A DNA stretch of 47,708 nucleotides from Serpentinimonas sp. (lineage in GTDB: Bacteria > Pseudomonadota > Gammaproteobacteria > Burkholderiales > Burkholderiaceae_C), in the NCBI GenBank assembly GCA_025458665.1, contig JALOSG010000003.1, forward strand, positions 1-47,708, given 5' to 3'. This document shows, piece by piece, positions 1 through 8,842 of the stretch (positions are counted from its first letter, which is position 1; each line of letters starts with the position of its first letter). Position numbers and translations under genes: made by a program. Below the pieces are notes generated by a model, which made no database searches, was not told the origin of the DNA, and was given only the letters and a program-made list of their open reading frames with translations.

Positions 1-145
1 CAAAGCCCACGTGCAGCGCCCTGATCACCTGGCTGGAGAGCGGGTGGAAGGAGGCCATCAGGATCTGATAGGCCGAAAAGGCAATCGCAATCCAGAACAC
101 CGCGCCCCTTATGGTGGGGCCGTGCGGCTCGTGGGTCTGGCTCAT
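1..145 (-). CDS. TRAP transporter fused permease subunit, N-terminal fragment
   Basis: This reading frame runs off the left edge, so only the first 48 codons are visible. It begins MSQTHEPHGPTIRGAVFWIA and turns hydrophobic almost at once (FWIAIAFSAYQILMA), as expected for the first membrane segment of the large fused 4TM/12TM permease that partners TAXI-type binding proteins. A GGAG motif lies a few bases before the ATG. It follows the TAXI binding-protein gene on the same strand with about 105 bp between them, which is the usual order for this family. TRAP permeases drive solute uptake with an ion gradient rather than ATP. The call rests mainly on position next to the TAXI gene, because the fragment is too short to show family signatures. 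Confidence 0.72.
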   Translation of the reverse strand, partial: MSQTHEPHGPTIRGAVFWIAIAFSAYQILMASFHPLSSQVIRALHVGF

Positions 146-164
146 TCGTTACTCCAATAAAGAA

Positions 165-208
165 GACGGCCCCAGTGCGCCCCGTGCGAGGGGCCCTTGG
201 AGGCCGTC
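165..208 (-). terminator. Nested hairpin between TAXI and permease genes
   Basis: Read on the minus strand, GACGGCCTC pairs with GGGGCCGTC (9 bp with one G-U pair). Inside it GCCCC pairs with GGGGC around TCGCAC. The outer wobble pair is only tolerated in the minus-strand transcript, which supports that direction. The hairpin is followed by a broken U-rich stretch (TTCTTTATT) just before the permease ribosome site. This could act as a partial terminator or mRNA stabiliser, so that the binding protein is made in excess over the permease. That role is inference. Confidence 0.5.
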
Positions 209-250
209 GGTGGCCTTGAGAGGCCTAGGTGGTGTGGACTCAGGCCACGC

Positions 251-1210
251 TTACTTGATCAGGCCCACTTCCCTGTAGTACCGCTCGGCGCCCGGGTGCA
301 GCGGCACCGGCATGCCCTTGAGCGCGTTTTCGCGCTTGATGGCGCGGGCCGCGTTGTGGGCGGCGTACAGCGTGTCGAGGTTGTCGAACATGGCCTTGGT
401 CATGCGGTACACCACATCTTCCGGCACGCCGCTGTGGGTTACCAGGAAGTTGGGAATGGCGGCGGTGGCCACGTCGGTGGTCTGGCCGCTGTAGGTGTTG
501 GCCGGGATGATGGTGGGCTGGTAGGCGGCATCGCCGATTTTGGCCACCACATCGGCGGGCACCGGCACCACAATGATGTTCACGGCGGTGGCCAGGTCAC
601 GGATGGAAGCCACGCCCAGGCCCGCAGACTGCAGGGTGGCGTCGAGCTGGCGGTTCTTGATCAGTTCCACCGATTCGCCGAAGGGCAGGTACTCCACCTT
701 GGCCAGATCGGTGTAGGCCAGACCGGCGGCCTTGAACACGGCACGGGCGTTCAGTTCGGTACCAGAGCGCGCAGCGCCCACCGAAACGCGCTTGCCTTTC
801 AGGTCGGCCAGTGTCTTGATGCCGGAGTCGGCGTTGGCCACGATCTGGATGACGTTGTTGTAGGTGCCGGCCACACCGCGCAGCTTGTCGAGCTTGGTGT
901 TGAAGCCCGCTTCGGCGTTGCCGTTCCACGCGTCGGACAGGGAGTCGGCCAGGGTCAGGGCCAGTTCGCCACGGCCGGCCTGCAGCAGGTTCAGGTTCTC
1001 GGCGGAAGCGCGGGTCACCTGTGCGGTGGAGCGGACGTTGGGGATGTCCTTGGAGAAGATTTGCGACAGCGCCACACCCAGGGGGTAGTACACGCCGGCC
1101 TGACCACCAGTCAGCACATTGATGAATTGCTGCTGCTGGGCCGCAGCGGTGCCAGCGACGAGGGCTGCGCCGAGGCTCAGGGCCAGGCCCACTTTGTGTA
1201 GCAAACGCAT
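251..1210 (-). CDS. TAXI family TRAP transporter solute-binding protein
   Basis: The protein has 319 residues, typical for TAXI periplasmic binding proteins. The chosen ATG gives MRLLHKVGLALSLGAALVAG, a normal Sec signal peptide ending near AAAQ, and has an AAGGAGA ribosome site; the 27 extra residues in the ORF track are probably untranslated. The mature part starts FINVLTGGQAGVYYPLG, the characteristic TAXI N-terminus with its glycine-rich ligand loop, and continues with the ENLNLLQAGRGELALTLADS region. The product should bind a small, probably carboxylated, solute in the periplasm and hand it to the TRAP permease encoded next. The ligand cannot be told from sequence. The gene follows the carbonic anhydrase-like gene by 81 bp on the same strand. 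Confidence 0.9.
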   Translation of the reverse strand: MRLLHKVGLALSLGAALVAGTAAAQQQQFINVLTGGQAGVYYPLGVALSQIFSKDIPNVRSTAQVTRASAENLNLLQAGRGELALTLADSLSDAWNGNAEAGFNTKLDKLRGVAGTYNNVIQIVANADSGIKTLADLKGKRVSVGAARSGTELNARAVFKAAGLAYTDLAKVEYLPFGESVELIKNRQLDATLQSAGLGVASIRDLATAVNIIVVPVPADVVAKIGDAAYQPTIIPANTYSGQTTDVATAAIPNFLVTHSGVPEDVVYRMTKAMFDNLDTLYAAHNAARAIKRENALKGMPVPLHPGAERYYREVGLIK

Positions 1211-1291
1211 GGTGAAAGTCTCCTTGGTATAAGAATGGTCGAGCGATGCATCGTAACGGCAAGGGGCGCCGGCCGGCCCCCCGGAAAACAC

Positions 1292-2449
1292 TTACGTCGG
1301 ACTGACGAATTCCAGCCGGCGGGCCGACCAGTCCAGCACCGCCGTATGCCGGTGCATGCGCTCGGCGAGGGCGGGGAAGGCTTCGGCAATGACGCCGGCA
1401 GCGAACTGGCCCATGAAGCGGGCCTTGAGTTCGGCCCGGGCGCGCTCCACGCCCAGCGTGTCGTAAGGTACAGAGGCCAGTAGCAGAAAACCGTCGTCGG
1501 GAATGCGGCCCTGCTTCATGTTGTCCTGAATGATCTGGGCCGCGGTGCGTATGGGGTGGGCCAGATCGGGGCTGTAGGGACCCACGATGAGCGCGGTGTT
1601 GGGGGTATGCAGGAAGTCGAAGCCGCGCCCCAGGCAGATGGCCCATTCCCGGTGCTCGGTCACCAGATCGCGCTCCCGGCGTTCGGCCAGGGTGCGCAGG
1701 TGGGCCACGTGGCGCAGGTTGCCCTGCAGCAGGGGGAGCAGGTCGGCGCGCATGGGGCCAGGCATGTCGGGCAGGAGTGCGGCCACCTGTTGCTGCAGTT
1801 CCTCATGGGTGGCGCCGGTGCCCTCGTCGGCCATGTTCAGGCTCTGGCCGTGCGCGCTGTGCAGCAGCAGGGCTTCCTGGTCGGTCTCGAAGCCGCACAC
1901 CAGCGGGTACACCGTGCTGCTGTCCTGCCCGAACAGCTGGCGCACCTGTTCGCGGATGGCCCAGGCGTGCGCCATGCTGGCCTCGCGGTTGTAGTGGAAG
2001 CCGGCGCAGCCACGCAGCGGGTCTCCGCGCGACCAGTGGTAGGTGATGAGCAGCAGCACGCGGCGGCCCTCGCGCACCCGGTCCATCACGTACTGCGTGA
2101 GGATTTCTCCCAGGTGGGGCCAGCCCAGATTGAACATGCCCCCCAGGTTGCGAAACGGCATGAGGATGCCCACCGGCGTTTGCGTGGCCACCGACAGGTT
2201 CACCCGGCCGTCCATGCACTTCAGGGCTGCGACGGCGGTAGGGTGCCGGGCCAGATAGCGTTCTCTGGCCAGCCAGGAGTCCGGGCCCCGGAAGGCCTGC
2301 CCGTGCCGGTCGGCCAGGCGGAACAGCCAGTCTATCCGTGCGGCGATCGGGGCATGGTGCACGAAGGGGTCGGCGCTGTGGGTCGTGCCAGTTGCACCGC
2401 CCGTCGTGGGCTCGCTCTGCAAGGCGGCAGCAGGTTCGGGGGCGTTCAT
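1292..2449 (-). CDS. CsoSCA-like (carboxysomal-type beta) carbonic anhydrase domain protein
   Basis: The protein has 385 residues from the ATG; a TTG five codons earlier is possible, and neither start has a clear ribosome site. KCMDGRVNL carries the Cys-x-Asp-x-Arg signature (C78, D80, R82), and TYHWSRGDPLRGCAGF supplies His138 and Cys148. Together these match the zinc ligands (Cys, His, Cys) and Asp-Arg dyad of beta-class enzymes, in the arrangement of the carboxysome shell enzyme CsoSCA. The carboxysomal protein is longer, about 500 residues; here the catalytic part starts close to the N-terminus, so the N-terminal domain that carries the RuBisCO-binding region is absent. No carboxysome or RuBisCO gene is nearby. 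The product probably interconverts CO2 and bicarbonate in the cytoplasm, as no signal peptide is visible. Activity and physiological role are inferred. Confidence 0.72.
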   Translation of the reverse strand: MNAPEPAAALQSEPTTGGATGTTHSADPFVHHAPIAARIDWLFRLADRHGQAFRGPDSWLARERYLARHPTAVAALKCMDGRVNLSVATQTPVGILMPFRNLGGMFNLGWPHLGEILTQYVMDRVREGRRVLLLITYHWSRGDPLRGCAGFHYNREASMAHAWAIREQVRQLFGQDSSTVYPLVCGFETDQEALLLHSAHGQSLNMADEGTGATHEELQQQVAALLPDMPGPMRADLLPLLQGNLRHVAHLRTLAERRERDLVTEHREWAICLGRGFDFLHTPNTALIVGPYSPDLAHPIRTAAQIIQDNMKQGRIPDDGFLLLASVPYDTLGVERARAELKARFMGQFAAGVIAEAFPALAERMHRHTAVLDWSARRLEFVSPT

Positions 2450-2501
2450 CCGGGGCGTTGGCAAGAAGAGCTGTCAAACCACCCAGTGTAGGCCGCCGGG
2501 T

Positions 2502-3659
2502 TCAGCGCCGCATCAGGGCTTCTACCGCCCGTCCCAGTTCAATCACGGCCATCGCGTAGTAGCTGCTCTGGTTGTAGCGGGTGATGACGTAGAAGTTTTC
2601 CGTCCCCACCACATAGCTGCGGGGGCGGGGGCCGTTCTCCAGTTCCACCAAGGCGAGCTTGCCGCTGTGGTTGGCGTACTCGGGGGGCAGCACGGCGCCC
2701 AGTTCCTGCATCTGCTGGGCCGTGAACGTGGGCAGGATGTCGGGGCCCATGAGCGTGGCCAGCTGCACGCGACCGGCATCGAACGCCACCGGGAAGTGGG
2801 TCTGCATCCCGGCCTGCCAGCCAAAGCCCTGCAGGTACCGCGCCACCGAACCTATGGCGTCGGCGGGGCTGTTGCGCAGGTCGATGTGGCCGTCCGCGTC
2901 GAAGTCGACGCCGAACTTGCCAATGTTGCTGGGCATGAACTGCGGCAGGCCCATGGCGCCGGCAAAACTGCCTAGCCAGGTATCGGGCGCCACACCTTCC
3001 TTGCGCGACAGCGTCAGAAGCGCCTCCAGTTCGCCGCGGAAAAACGCCGCACGGGCCTCCGCTCGGGGGTGCTCCGGTGGGAAGTCAAAGGCCAGCGTCG
3101 TCAGTGCATCGAGCACGCGGAAGCGCCCGGTGTGCTGGCCGTACAGTGTCTCCACTCCGATGATGCCCACGATCAGCCAGGCAGGAACGCCAAATTCGGC
3201 TTCGGCGCGCTGCAATGTGGCCGCATGGTCCTGCCAGAAACGCAGGCCTGCCTGGGTACGTACCGGTTCAATGAAGCGGTCGCGGTAAGCCTCCCAGTTT
3301 CTTGGCACGCCGGTGGGCGTGGGGGCCATGAGCCGCAGTACGGTGGGGTTGCGCTGGGCTTGTCCCACCCAGTTCTGCGCCCAGTCTGCCGGCCAGCCGT
3401 TGCGCTGTGCCATGTCTTGCGCAAAGGCCATGGCGGGGCCGTGCCCGGCATAGCTTCCGGTGGTGGGTGCGCTGGCGGGAGACACCGCGCGTTTGGACGG
3501 GGTGAGGGTTCCGCCGGACTGGGCCTGGACGCTCGCGGGCGCCACACAGAGCAGCCCAGCCAGCGCCAGGGCCGAGCAGAACACTGCCTGCAAGCGCAGC
3601 CACCGGGGGCGGGAAGTTGGAACGATTGGCACGGCGGGGTCCAAGGCAAGTCGGCTCAA
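2502..3659 (-). CDS. Lytic murein transglycosylase, MltB family
   Basis: This is a secreted peptidoglycan-cleaving enzyme of 385 residues from a TTG start. An in-frame GTG nine codons later is a plausible alternative, and the true start is uncertain. A hydrophobic signal segment (LRLQAVFCSALALAGLLCV) ends near VQAQ with no lipobox Cys, so it is probably a soluble periplasmic form. The SLT_2-type core contains IVGIIGVETLYGQHTGRF, where the Glu of GVETLYG is the expected catalytic acid, and AGAMGLPQFMPSNIGKFGVD, a standard MltB-family block. The C-terminal NFYVITRYNQSSYYAMAV is also typical. It cuts glycan strands to 1,6-anhydromuramyl ends. It sits 88 bp after tgpA on the same strand, so it may be co-expressed with the moxR-DUF58-tgpA genes. 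Confidence 0.88.
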   Translation of the reverse strand: MSRLALDPAVPIVPTSRPRWLRLQAVFCSALALAGLLCVAPASVQAQSGGTLTPSKRAVSPASAPTTGSYAGHGPAMAFAQDMAQRNGWPADWAQNWVGQAQRNPTVLRLMAPTPTGVPRNWEAYRDRFIEPVRTQAGLRFWQDHAATLQRAEAEFGVPAWLIVGIIGVETLYGQHTGRFRVLDALTTLAFDFPPEHPRAEARAAFFRGELEALLTLSRKEGVAPDTWLGSFAGAMGLPQFMPSNIGKFGVDFDADGHIDLRNSPADAIGSVARYLQGFGWQAGMQTHFPVAFDAGRVQLATLMGPDILPTFTAQQMQELGAVLPPEYANHSGKLALVELENGPRPRSYVVGTENFYVITRYNQSSYYAMAVIELGRAVEALMRR

Positions 3660-3747
3660 AAGCGTGGGTCAACAAACATCGCGGCAATCTCCGGGAGCAG
3701 GAATCCGCAGGTGCGAGGGTATCACCGCCGAAGCGGTTCCCCGTGGC

Positions 3748-5826
3748 TCATGAGCCGGCGTGCCGCGCGCGGGCGGCGCCGGGCCAGGGCAGGCGGGTGG
3801 CCATGCGGCGCAACTCGGCCACGCTGGTGGTGCAGTCCGGGTCGTAGCGCTGTGCTTCCAGCGTGTACAGCCAGCGTTGGAGCGTCTGCAGGTCTGGCGG
3901 GCTCAAGGCTTGGGCACCCGCTGCGCTGGACAGCAGCGCCCGCAACTGCCGCGGCGTGGCGTGCTCGGCTACCTCAAAACCAGCCTGGCGCAGCCGGCGG
4001 CGGGCCTGCTCCAGCAGCCGCACCCAGGGGTCTTGCCGCTGCCGGTCCCACAAGGCCCATCCGGCCGAGGCGGCACTCACCAGCGCAATGATGCCCACCA
4101 GCACATAGGCGAGGTCGTTCCAGCTGGGTGACTGAAAGCCCAGGGCCTTGAGCAGATCGAGCTGGCGGCTCTGGGTGTAGTTCAGCACAGTCTGGTTCCA
4201 GCGGTTGTTGACAGCCTCCCAGAACGCACGCACCTGTGCCGACAGCGTGGGGTTGAAGGTGGACATGGCCCTCTCCACCACGTTGGGAACCGGGCGCAGA
4301 CGCTCCAGCGAACCGGTACGCCCTGGGGCGACCATCTGGGTGGGGTCCACGCGCACCCAGCCTTCGCCCTCGAGCCAGACTTCTGCCCAGGCGTGGGCGT
4401 CGCGCTGGCGTACGGCCCAGAAGCCATCGACCGGGTTGCGCTCACCACCCTGGTAGCCAGTCACGACGCGGGCCGGAATGTCCATGGCGCGCATCAGGAT
4501 CACGAAACTCGAAGCAATGTGCTCGCAAAACCCTTCCTTGCGGTCGAACCAGAACTCGTCGGCCGTATGGACTCCGAATACGCCGGGCTCCAGCGTGTAG
4601 CTGTAGCCGCCCGTACGCAGCAGATCCAGCGCGTCGTTCACCAGCGCGGCGGGAGCCAGGCTGGCCCCCGGCCGGTTGCGAAGGTCCTGGGCCAGTTGCA
4701 GGGTGCGCGGGTTGAAGCCGGGCGGCAGGTCGATGTGGTTGCGCAGCGCAATCATGTTCTGGTCCACCCCCGAGCGGTACTGGGGGTAGCTCACCGCCTC
4801 GTAGCGCAGCAGGTCGGTAATGGGCCGCCGGGTAATCCATTGCAGATCCGGGCTCATGAAAGTCTGGTGGCCCGGCACGTCGGGGGCGTCGGCTGTGGCG
4901 TCCAGCACCATGAGCCAGGGGCGGCTGCTGGGTTCCAGGGTGACCCGGTACCTGACTGGTTCGCCCAGGGGCTCGAGCTGCGCGGGCGGATCGAAGGCGC
5001 TGCCCCTGCCGGGAAGCTGCTGTCGCCATTCACGGCCGTCGAAGCGGCTCAGCACCGGCCCACGGAAATACATCTGTTCCTGCGGGGGCACTGAACCCAT
5101 GAACTCCAGCCGGAAGGCAATGCTGTCGTCCAGCGCCAAGCTGGCAATCTCGCCCACCCTCATCTCGCCGGACAGGCCGCTACGCCCGGTGGGTCCGTCG
5201 CTCGGGATGCCCCAAAGTGGTGCCATGCGGGGGAACAGCATGAAGAGCACTACCATGATGGGGGCGCCCAGCAAGGCCATGCCGCCCGCCAGACGCGCGG
5301 CGTGCCACAGAGAAGGCTTGCCCACCGGCATGTGTGCGTTCACCAGCGCTGTGAGCAGCCCCAGCAATGCCAGCAGGATGCCCAGCGCCGTGAGCAGCGA
5401 CTGTGAATGGAAAAAGTGGGTGAGCAGCGTGAAAAAGCTCAAGAAGAAAACCACGTAGGCGTCCCGTCGCGCCCGCAACTCCAGAGTTTTGAGCGCCAGA
5501 AGCACCACAATGAGCGTCACGCCCGCCTCTGGCCCCAAAATAGTGCGGTGCGTGAACCAGGTGGCCCCCAAGGCCAGGGCCAGCAGCCCGAAGCGGAACA
5601 TGCCTGCGGGCAGGGGGCGGCTGCGCCACGCCAGATGGGCCCGCCACGCCAGCACAGCCGCCGTCAGGAGCGTGCACCACACCGGAATGTATTCGGCTTG
5701 AAGCAGGACCACGCCACCCACCACCGCCAGCAGGAACAGCGTGTCCCTCGCTTCCCGCGGCATGCCGCCCATCCCGTTGCCGGGGGCGGCGCGACGCAGT
5801 GGAGGCAGGGTCGGCAGGCTCAACAT
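3748..5826 (-). CDS. tgpA: TgpA-like membrane transglutaminase
   Basis: The protein has 692 residues from the ATG that overlaps the DUF58 stop (ATGTTGA); the longer ORF-track start is rejected because it would lie deep inside that gene. About six membrane segments fill residues 28-200 (DUF3488-type region). A periplasmic transglutaminase core follows, with Cys434 in EGFCEHIASSF, His478 in RDAHAWAEVW and Asp494 in VRVDPTQM as the Cys-His-Asp triad. A further membrane segment lies near the C-terminus, followed by a cytoplasmic tail (DUF4129-like). The family representative in Pseudomonas aeruginosa is essential for viability there. It is the third gene of a moxR-DUF58-tgpA operon, a common arrangement in proteobacteria. 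The substrate is unknown. Confidence 0.88.
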   Translation of the reverse strand: MLSLPTLPPLRRAAPGNGMGGMPREARDTLFLLAVVGGVVLLQAEYIPVWCTLLTAAVLAWRAHLAWRSRPLPAGMFRFGLLALALGATWFTHRTILGPEAGVTLIVVLLALKTLELRARRDAYVVFFLSFFTLLTHFFHSQSLLTALGILLALLGLLTALVNAHMPVGKPSLWHAARLAGGMALLGAPIMVVLFMLFPRMAPLWGIPSDGPTGRSGLSGEMRVGEIASLALDDSIAFRLEFMGSVPPQEQMYFRGPVLSRFDGREWRQQLPGRGSAFDPPAQLEPLGEPVRYRVTLEPSSRPWLMVLDATADAPDVPGHQTFMSPDLQWITRRPITDLLRYEAVSYPQYRSGVDQNMIALRNHIDLPPGFNPRTLQLAQDLRNRPGASLAPAALVNDALDLLRTGGYSYTLEPGVFGVHTADEFWFDRKEGFCEHIASSFVILMRAMDIPARVVTGYQGGERNPVDGFWAVRQRDAHAWAEVWLEGEGWVRVDPTQMVAPGRTGSLERLRPVPNVVERAMSTFNPTLSAQVRAFWEAVNNRWNQTVLNYTQSRQLDLLKALGFQSPSWNDLAYVLVGIIALVSAASAGWALWDRQRQDPWVRLLEQARRRLRQAGFEVAEHATPRQLRALLSSAAGAQALSPPDLQTLQRWLYTLEAQRYDPDCTTSVAELRRMATRLPWPGAARARHAGS

Positions 5827-6928
5827 AAGGCCAGCGCCTCCAGGCAGCGCTTCTGGTGCTGGGGGCCGTGGTCGGGGGAGATTTGCAGGCCAGGCAGCCG
5901 CAGGCCGTAGTCCAGACCCGCCTCCTCGGCTTGCAGCACCCAGGCGCACAGGCGGGACAGCTTCGCCTCCGGGCCCAGACCACCGCACAGGCTGGCGTCC
6001 AGCCACAGCTCGGCCGACTGCGGGGAACTGAAGTCGCGGCTGACCCAGGGGCTGCCGGGTTGTGCCCATGACTTGGCGGCCTTTTTCCACACCACCCACT
6101 TCAGGGGATCGCCGCGGCGGTAGGGGCGGATGCCATCGTATTCATCGCTCTGGCGGGTGGCCGCCGGCGCACTGTGTGGCTGTTCTTCGGATTCCTGCGT
6201 CAGCCCCAGCGGCAGCGGCGGAGCGGGGATCTCGGGTGCGGGGTACACCAGCACTTCGCCGGCAGGGCGCCACCACGACCAGACCCGGAACGTCCCCAGG
6301 GGAAAGCGGGTCTCGGTGTTCAGGGCGGGAAGTGCCAGCCGGCCGCGCTCGTGCGTGGGCAGTCCCAGCTGAACCGTCTCCGAGGAGCGGGCATCCACAT
6401 TGGCCCAGACCCAGCCGTCGGGGCCCAGGTGGGCTTCCTGACGACTTTCCGGTGCGGCTTTGTCAGCGGGGCGGTGCACCGGCGGGGGGGCATCGGGGTC
6501 TTCCCGCCAGCGCAATGCCACGGCGTAGCGCGCGCGCTGGCCCGGGTTGTGCAGCACCACGTCCACCCGTGCAGCCTGCCCGGCAAACACCGCATCGCCC
6601 GGGCGCACTTGCAGGCTCAGGCCTCGCAGGTTGTTGTGGCCCACGTGCATGCCTACCACCGCGCTGCCGGCCAGCAGGAAGGTGAGCAGATAACCCAGAT
6701 TCAACTGGTAATTGATGCTGCCTATCAGCAGCACCAGCAGGGTGGCGGCCAGCATGAGGCCAGGCCGGGTGGGCAGTATGTAAAGGTTGCGGTGGGTCAG
6801 GGTGACCGTATCACCGCCGGGCTGGCGCGCCAACCACCAGTGTTGTAGCGCCCGCCAGCCGCGCAGCAGTACATGCCCCGGCCTCGCCGCGGCGGGGATT
6901 CTGTCTGCGGACGGCATCACCCGGGTAC

Positions 6929-6932
<4 letters not shown>
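5820..6932 (-). CDS. DUF58 domain protein
   Basis: The protein has 370 residues. The start ATG overlaps the moxR stop (ATGA) and the stop overlaps the tgpA start, so the three genes are translationally coupled. Two membrane segments lie near residues 48-90 (LYILPTRPGLMLAATLLVL and YLLTFLLAGSAVVG). The DUF58 signature is YDGIRPYRRGDPLKWVVWKKAAKS in the C-terminal half. Proteins of this family often have a von Willebrand A-like fold and work with MoxR AAA+ ATPases, but no clear MIDAS motif (DxSxS) is visible in the C-terminal end. The molecular role is not established. From context it probably links the MoxR ATPase to the membrane transglutaminase. Confidence 0.87.
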
Positions 6933-7852
<920 letters not shown>

Positions 7853-7881
7853 GGGCCCGACGATACCGGAAAACCGCCACC

Positions 7882-8832
7882 ATGAAGCCCACCGGTTATT
7901 ACAGCCACAGAGCTTGCTGGAAACACGAAATGGGCGCCGGACACCCGGAATGCCCGGAGCGGCTCGATGCCATCGAAGACCGCCTGCTCATCACCGGTGT
8001 GGGCGACGCGCTCGACCGGCGCGACCCCACCCCTGCTTCCCTGTCCGATCTCGAACTGGCGCACGACCGCCTGCATCTGGCGGCGCTGCGGGGCCTGAGC
8101 GAAGAACTGCGCGAGGAAATCGCCGCTGGCGGCCCCAGCCACACCCAGCTCGATCCCGACACCGCCATGAACGTGCACACCTGGGAGGCCGCGCTGCTGT
8201 CGGCCGGTGCGGCCATCGACGCGACCGACGCGGTCATGGCTGGGGAGCTGGAAAATGCCTTCTGCGCCGTTCGTCCGCCGGGCCACCATGCGACGCGCGG
8301 TAAAGCCATGGGCTTCTGTTTCATCAACAACGTGGCGGTGGCGGCCAAGTACGCGCTGGAGCGCCATGGCCTGAAACGCGTGGCCATCATCGACTTTGAT
8401 GTGCACCACGGCAACGGCACCGAAGACATTGTGGCCGGTGACCCGCGCATACTCATGTGCAGCTTCTACCAGCACCCCTTCTACCCGGAGTGGAACCACG
8501 CCAGCGCCGACAACCTGGTGAACCTGCCGGTACCCGCTTACACCAAAGGCATGGACATACGCGAGTTGGTGGACATGTGCTGGCTGCCGCGGCTGAACGC
8601 GCACAAGCCCGAGATGATTTTCATCAGCGCCGGCTTCGATGCCCACCGCGAGGACGACATGGGCCAGCTGGGCCTGGTGGAGCAGGACTACACCTGGATG
8701 ACCCAGCAGATCAAGGCGGTGGCCAACCGCCACGCCAAAGGCCGTGTGGTGAGTTGCCTGGAAGGTGGCTACAACCTGAGCGCGCTGGCACGCAGCGTGG
8801 AAGCACACATCCGCGCCCTGGCCGAGATTTGA
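7882..8832 (+). CDS. Histone deacetylase family protein
   Basis: The protein has 316 residues, the usual length for bacterial HDAC-like enzymes (acetoin utilisation protein or acetylpolyamine amidohydrolase group). The start chosen is ATG in CACCATGAAGCCC; the upstream extension in the ORF track overlaps moxR and lacks homology. Active-site features are complete: the His pair in RPPGHHATRG (H135, H136), zinc ligands Asp173 and His175 in DFDVHHGNGT and Asp253 in SAGFDAHRED, and the late Tyr297 in EGGYN. It should hydrolyse an acetyl-amide bond on a protein lysine, polyamine or other small molecule; sequence does not decide which. An enoyl-CoA hydratase gene follows after 10 bp, suggesting co-transcription and a possible link with acyl metabolism. 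Confidence 0.9.
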   Translation: MKPTGYYSHRACWKHEMGAGHPECPERLDAIEDRLLITGVGDALDRRDPTPASLSDLELAHDRLHLAALRGLSEELREEIAAGGPSHTQLDPDTAMNVHTWEAALLSAGAAIDATDAVMAGELENAFCAVRPPGHHATRGKAMGFCFINNVAVAAKYALERHGLKRVAIIDFDVHHGNGTEDIVAGDPRILMCSFYQHPFYPEWNHASADNLVNLPVPAYTKGMDIRELVDMCWLPRLNAHKPEMIFISAGFDAHREDDMGQLGLVEQDYTWMTQQIKAVANRHAKGRVVSCLEGGYNLSALARSVEAHIRALAEI

Positions 8833-8842
8833 GGAGACTGGT

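Noticed and set aside
1244-1253. CGATGCATCG palindrome upstream of the TAXI gene
   Set aside because: A 10-bp palindrome with no good promoter around it; it could arise by chance.
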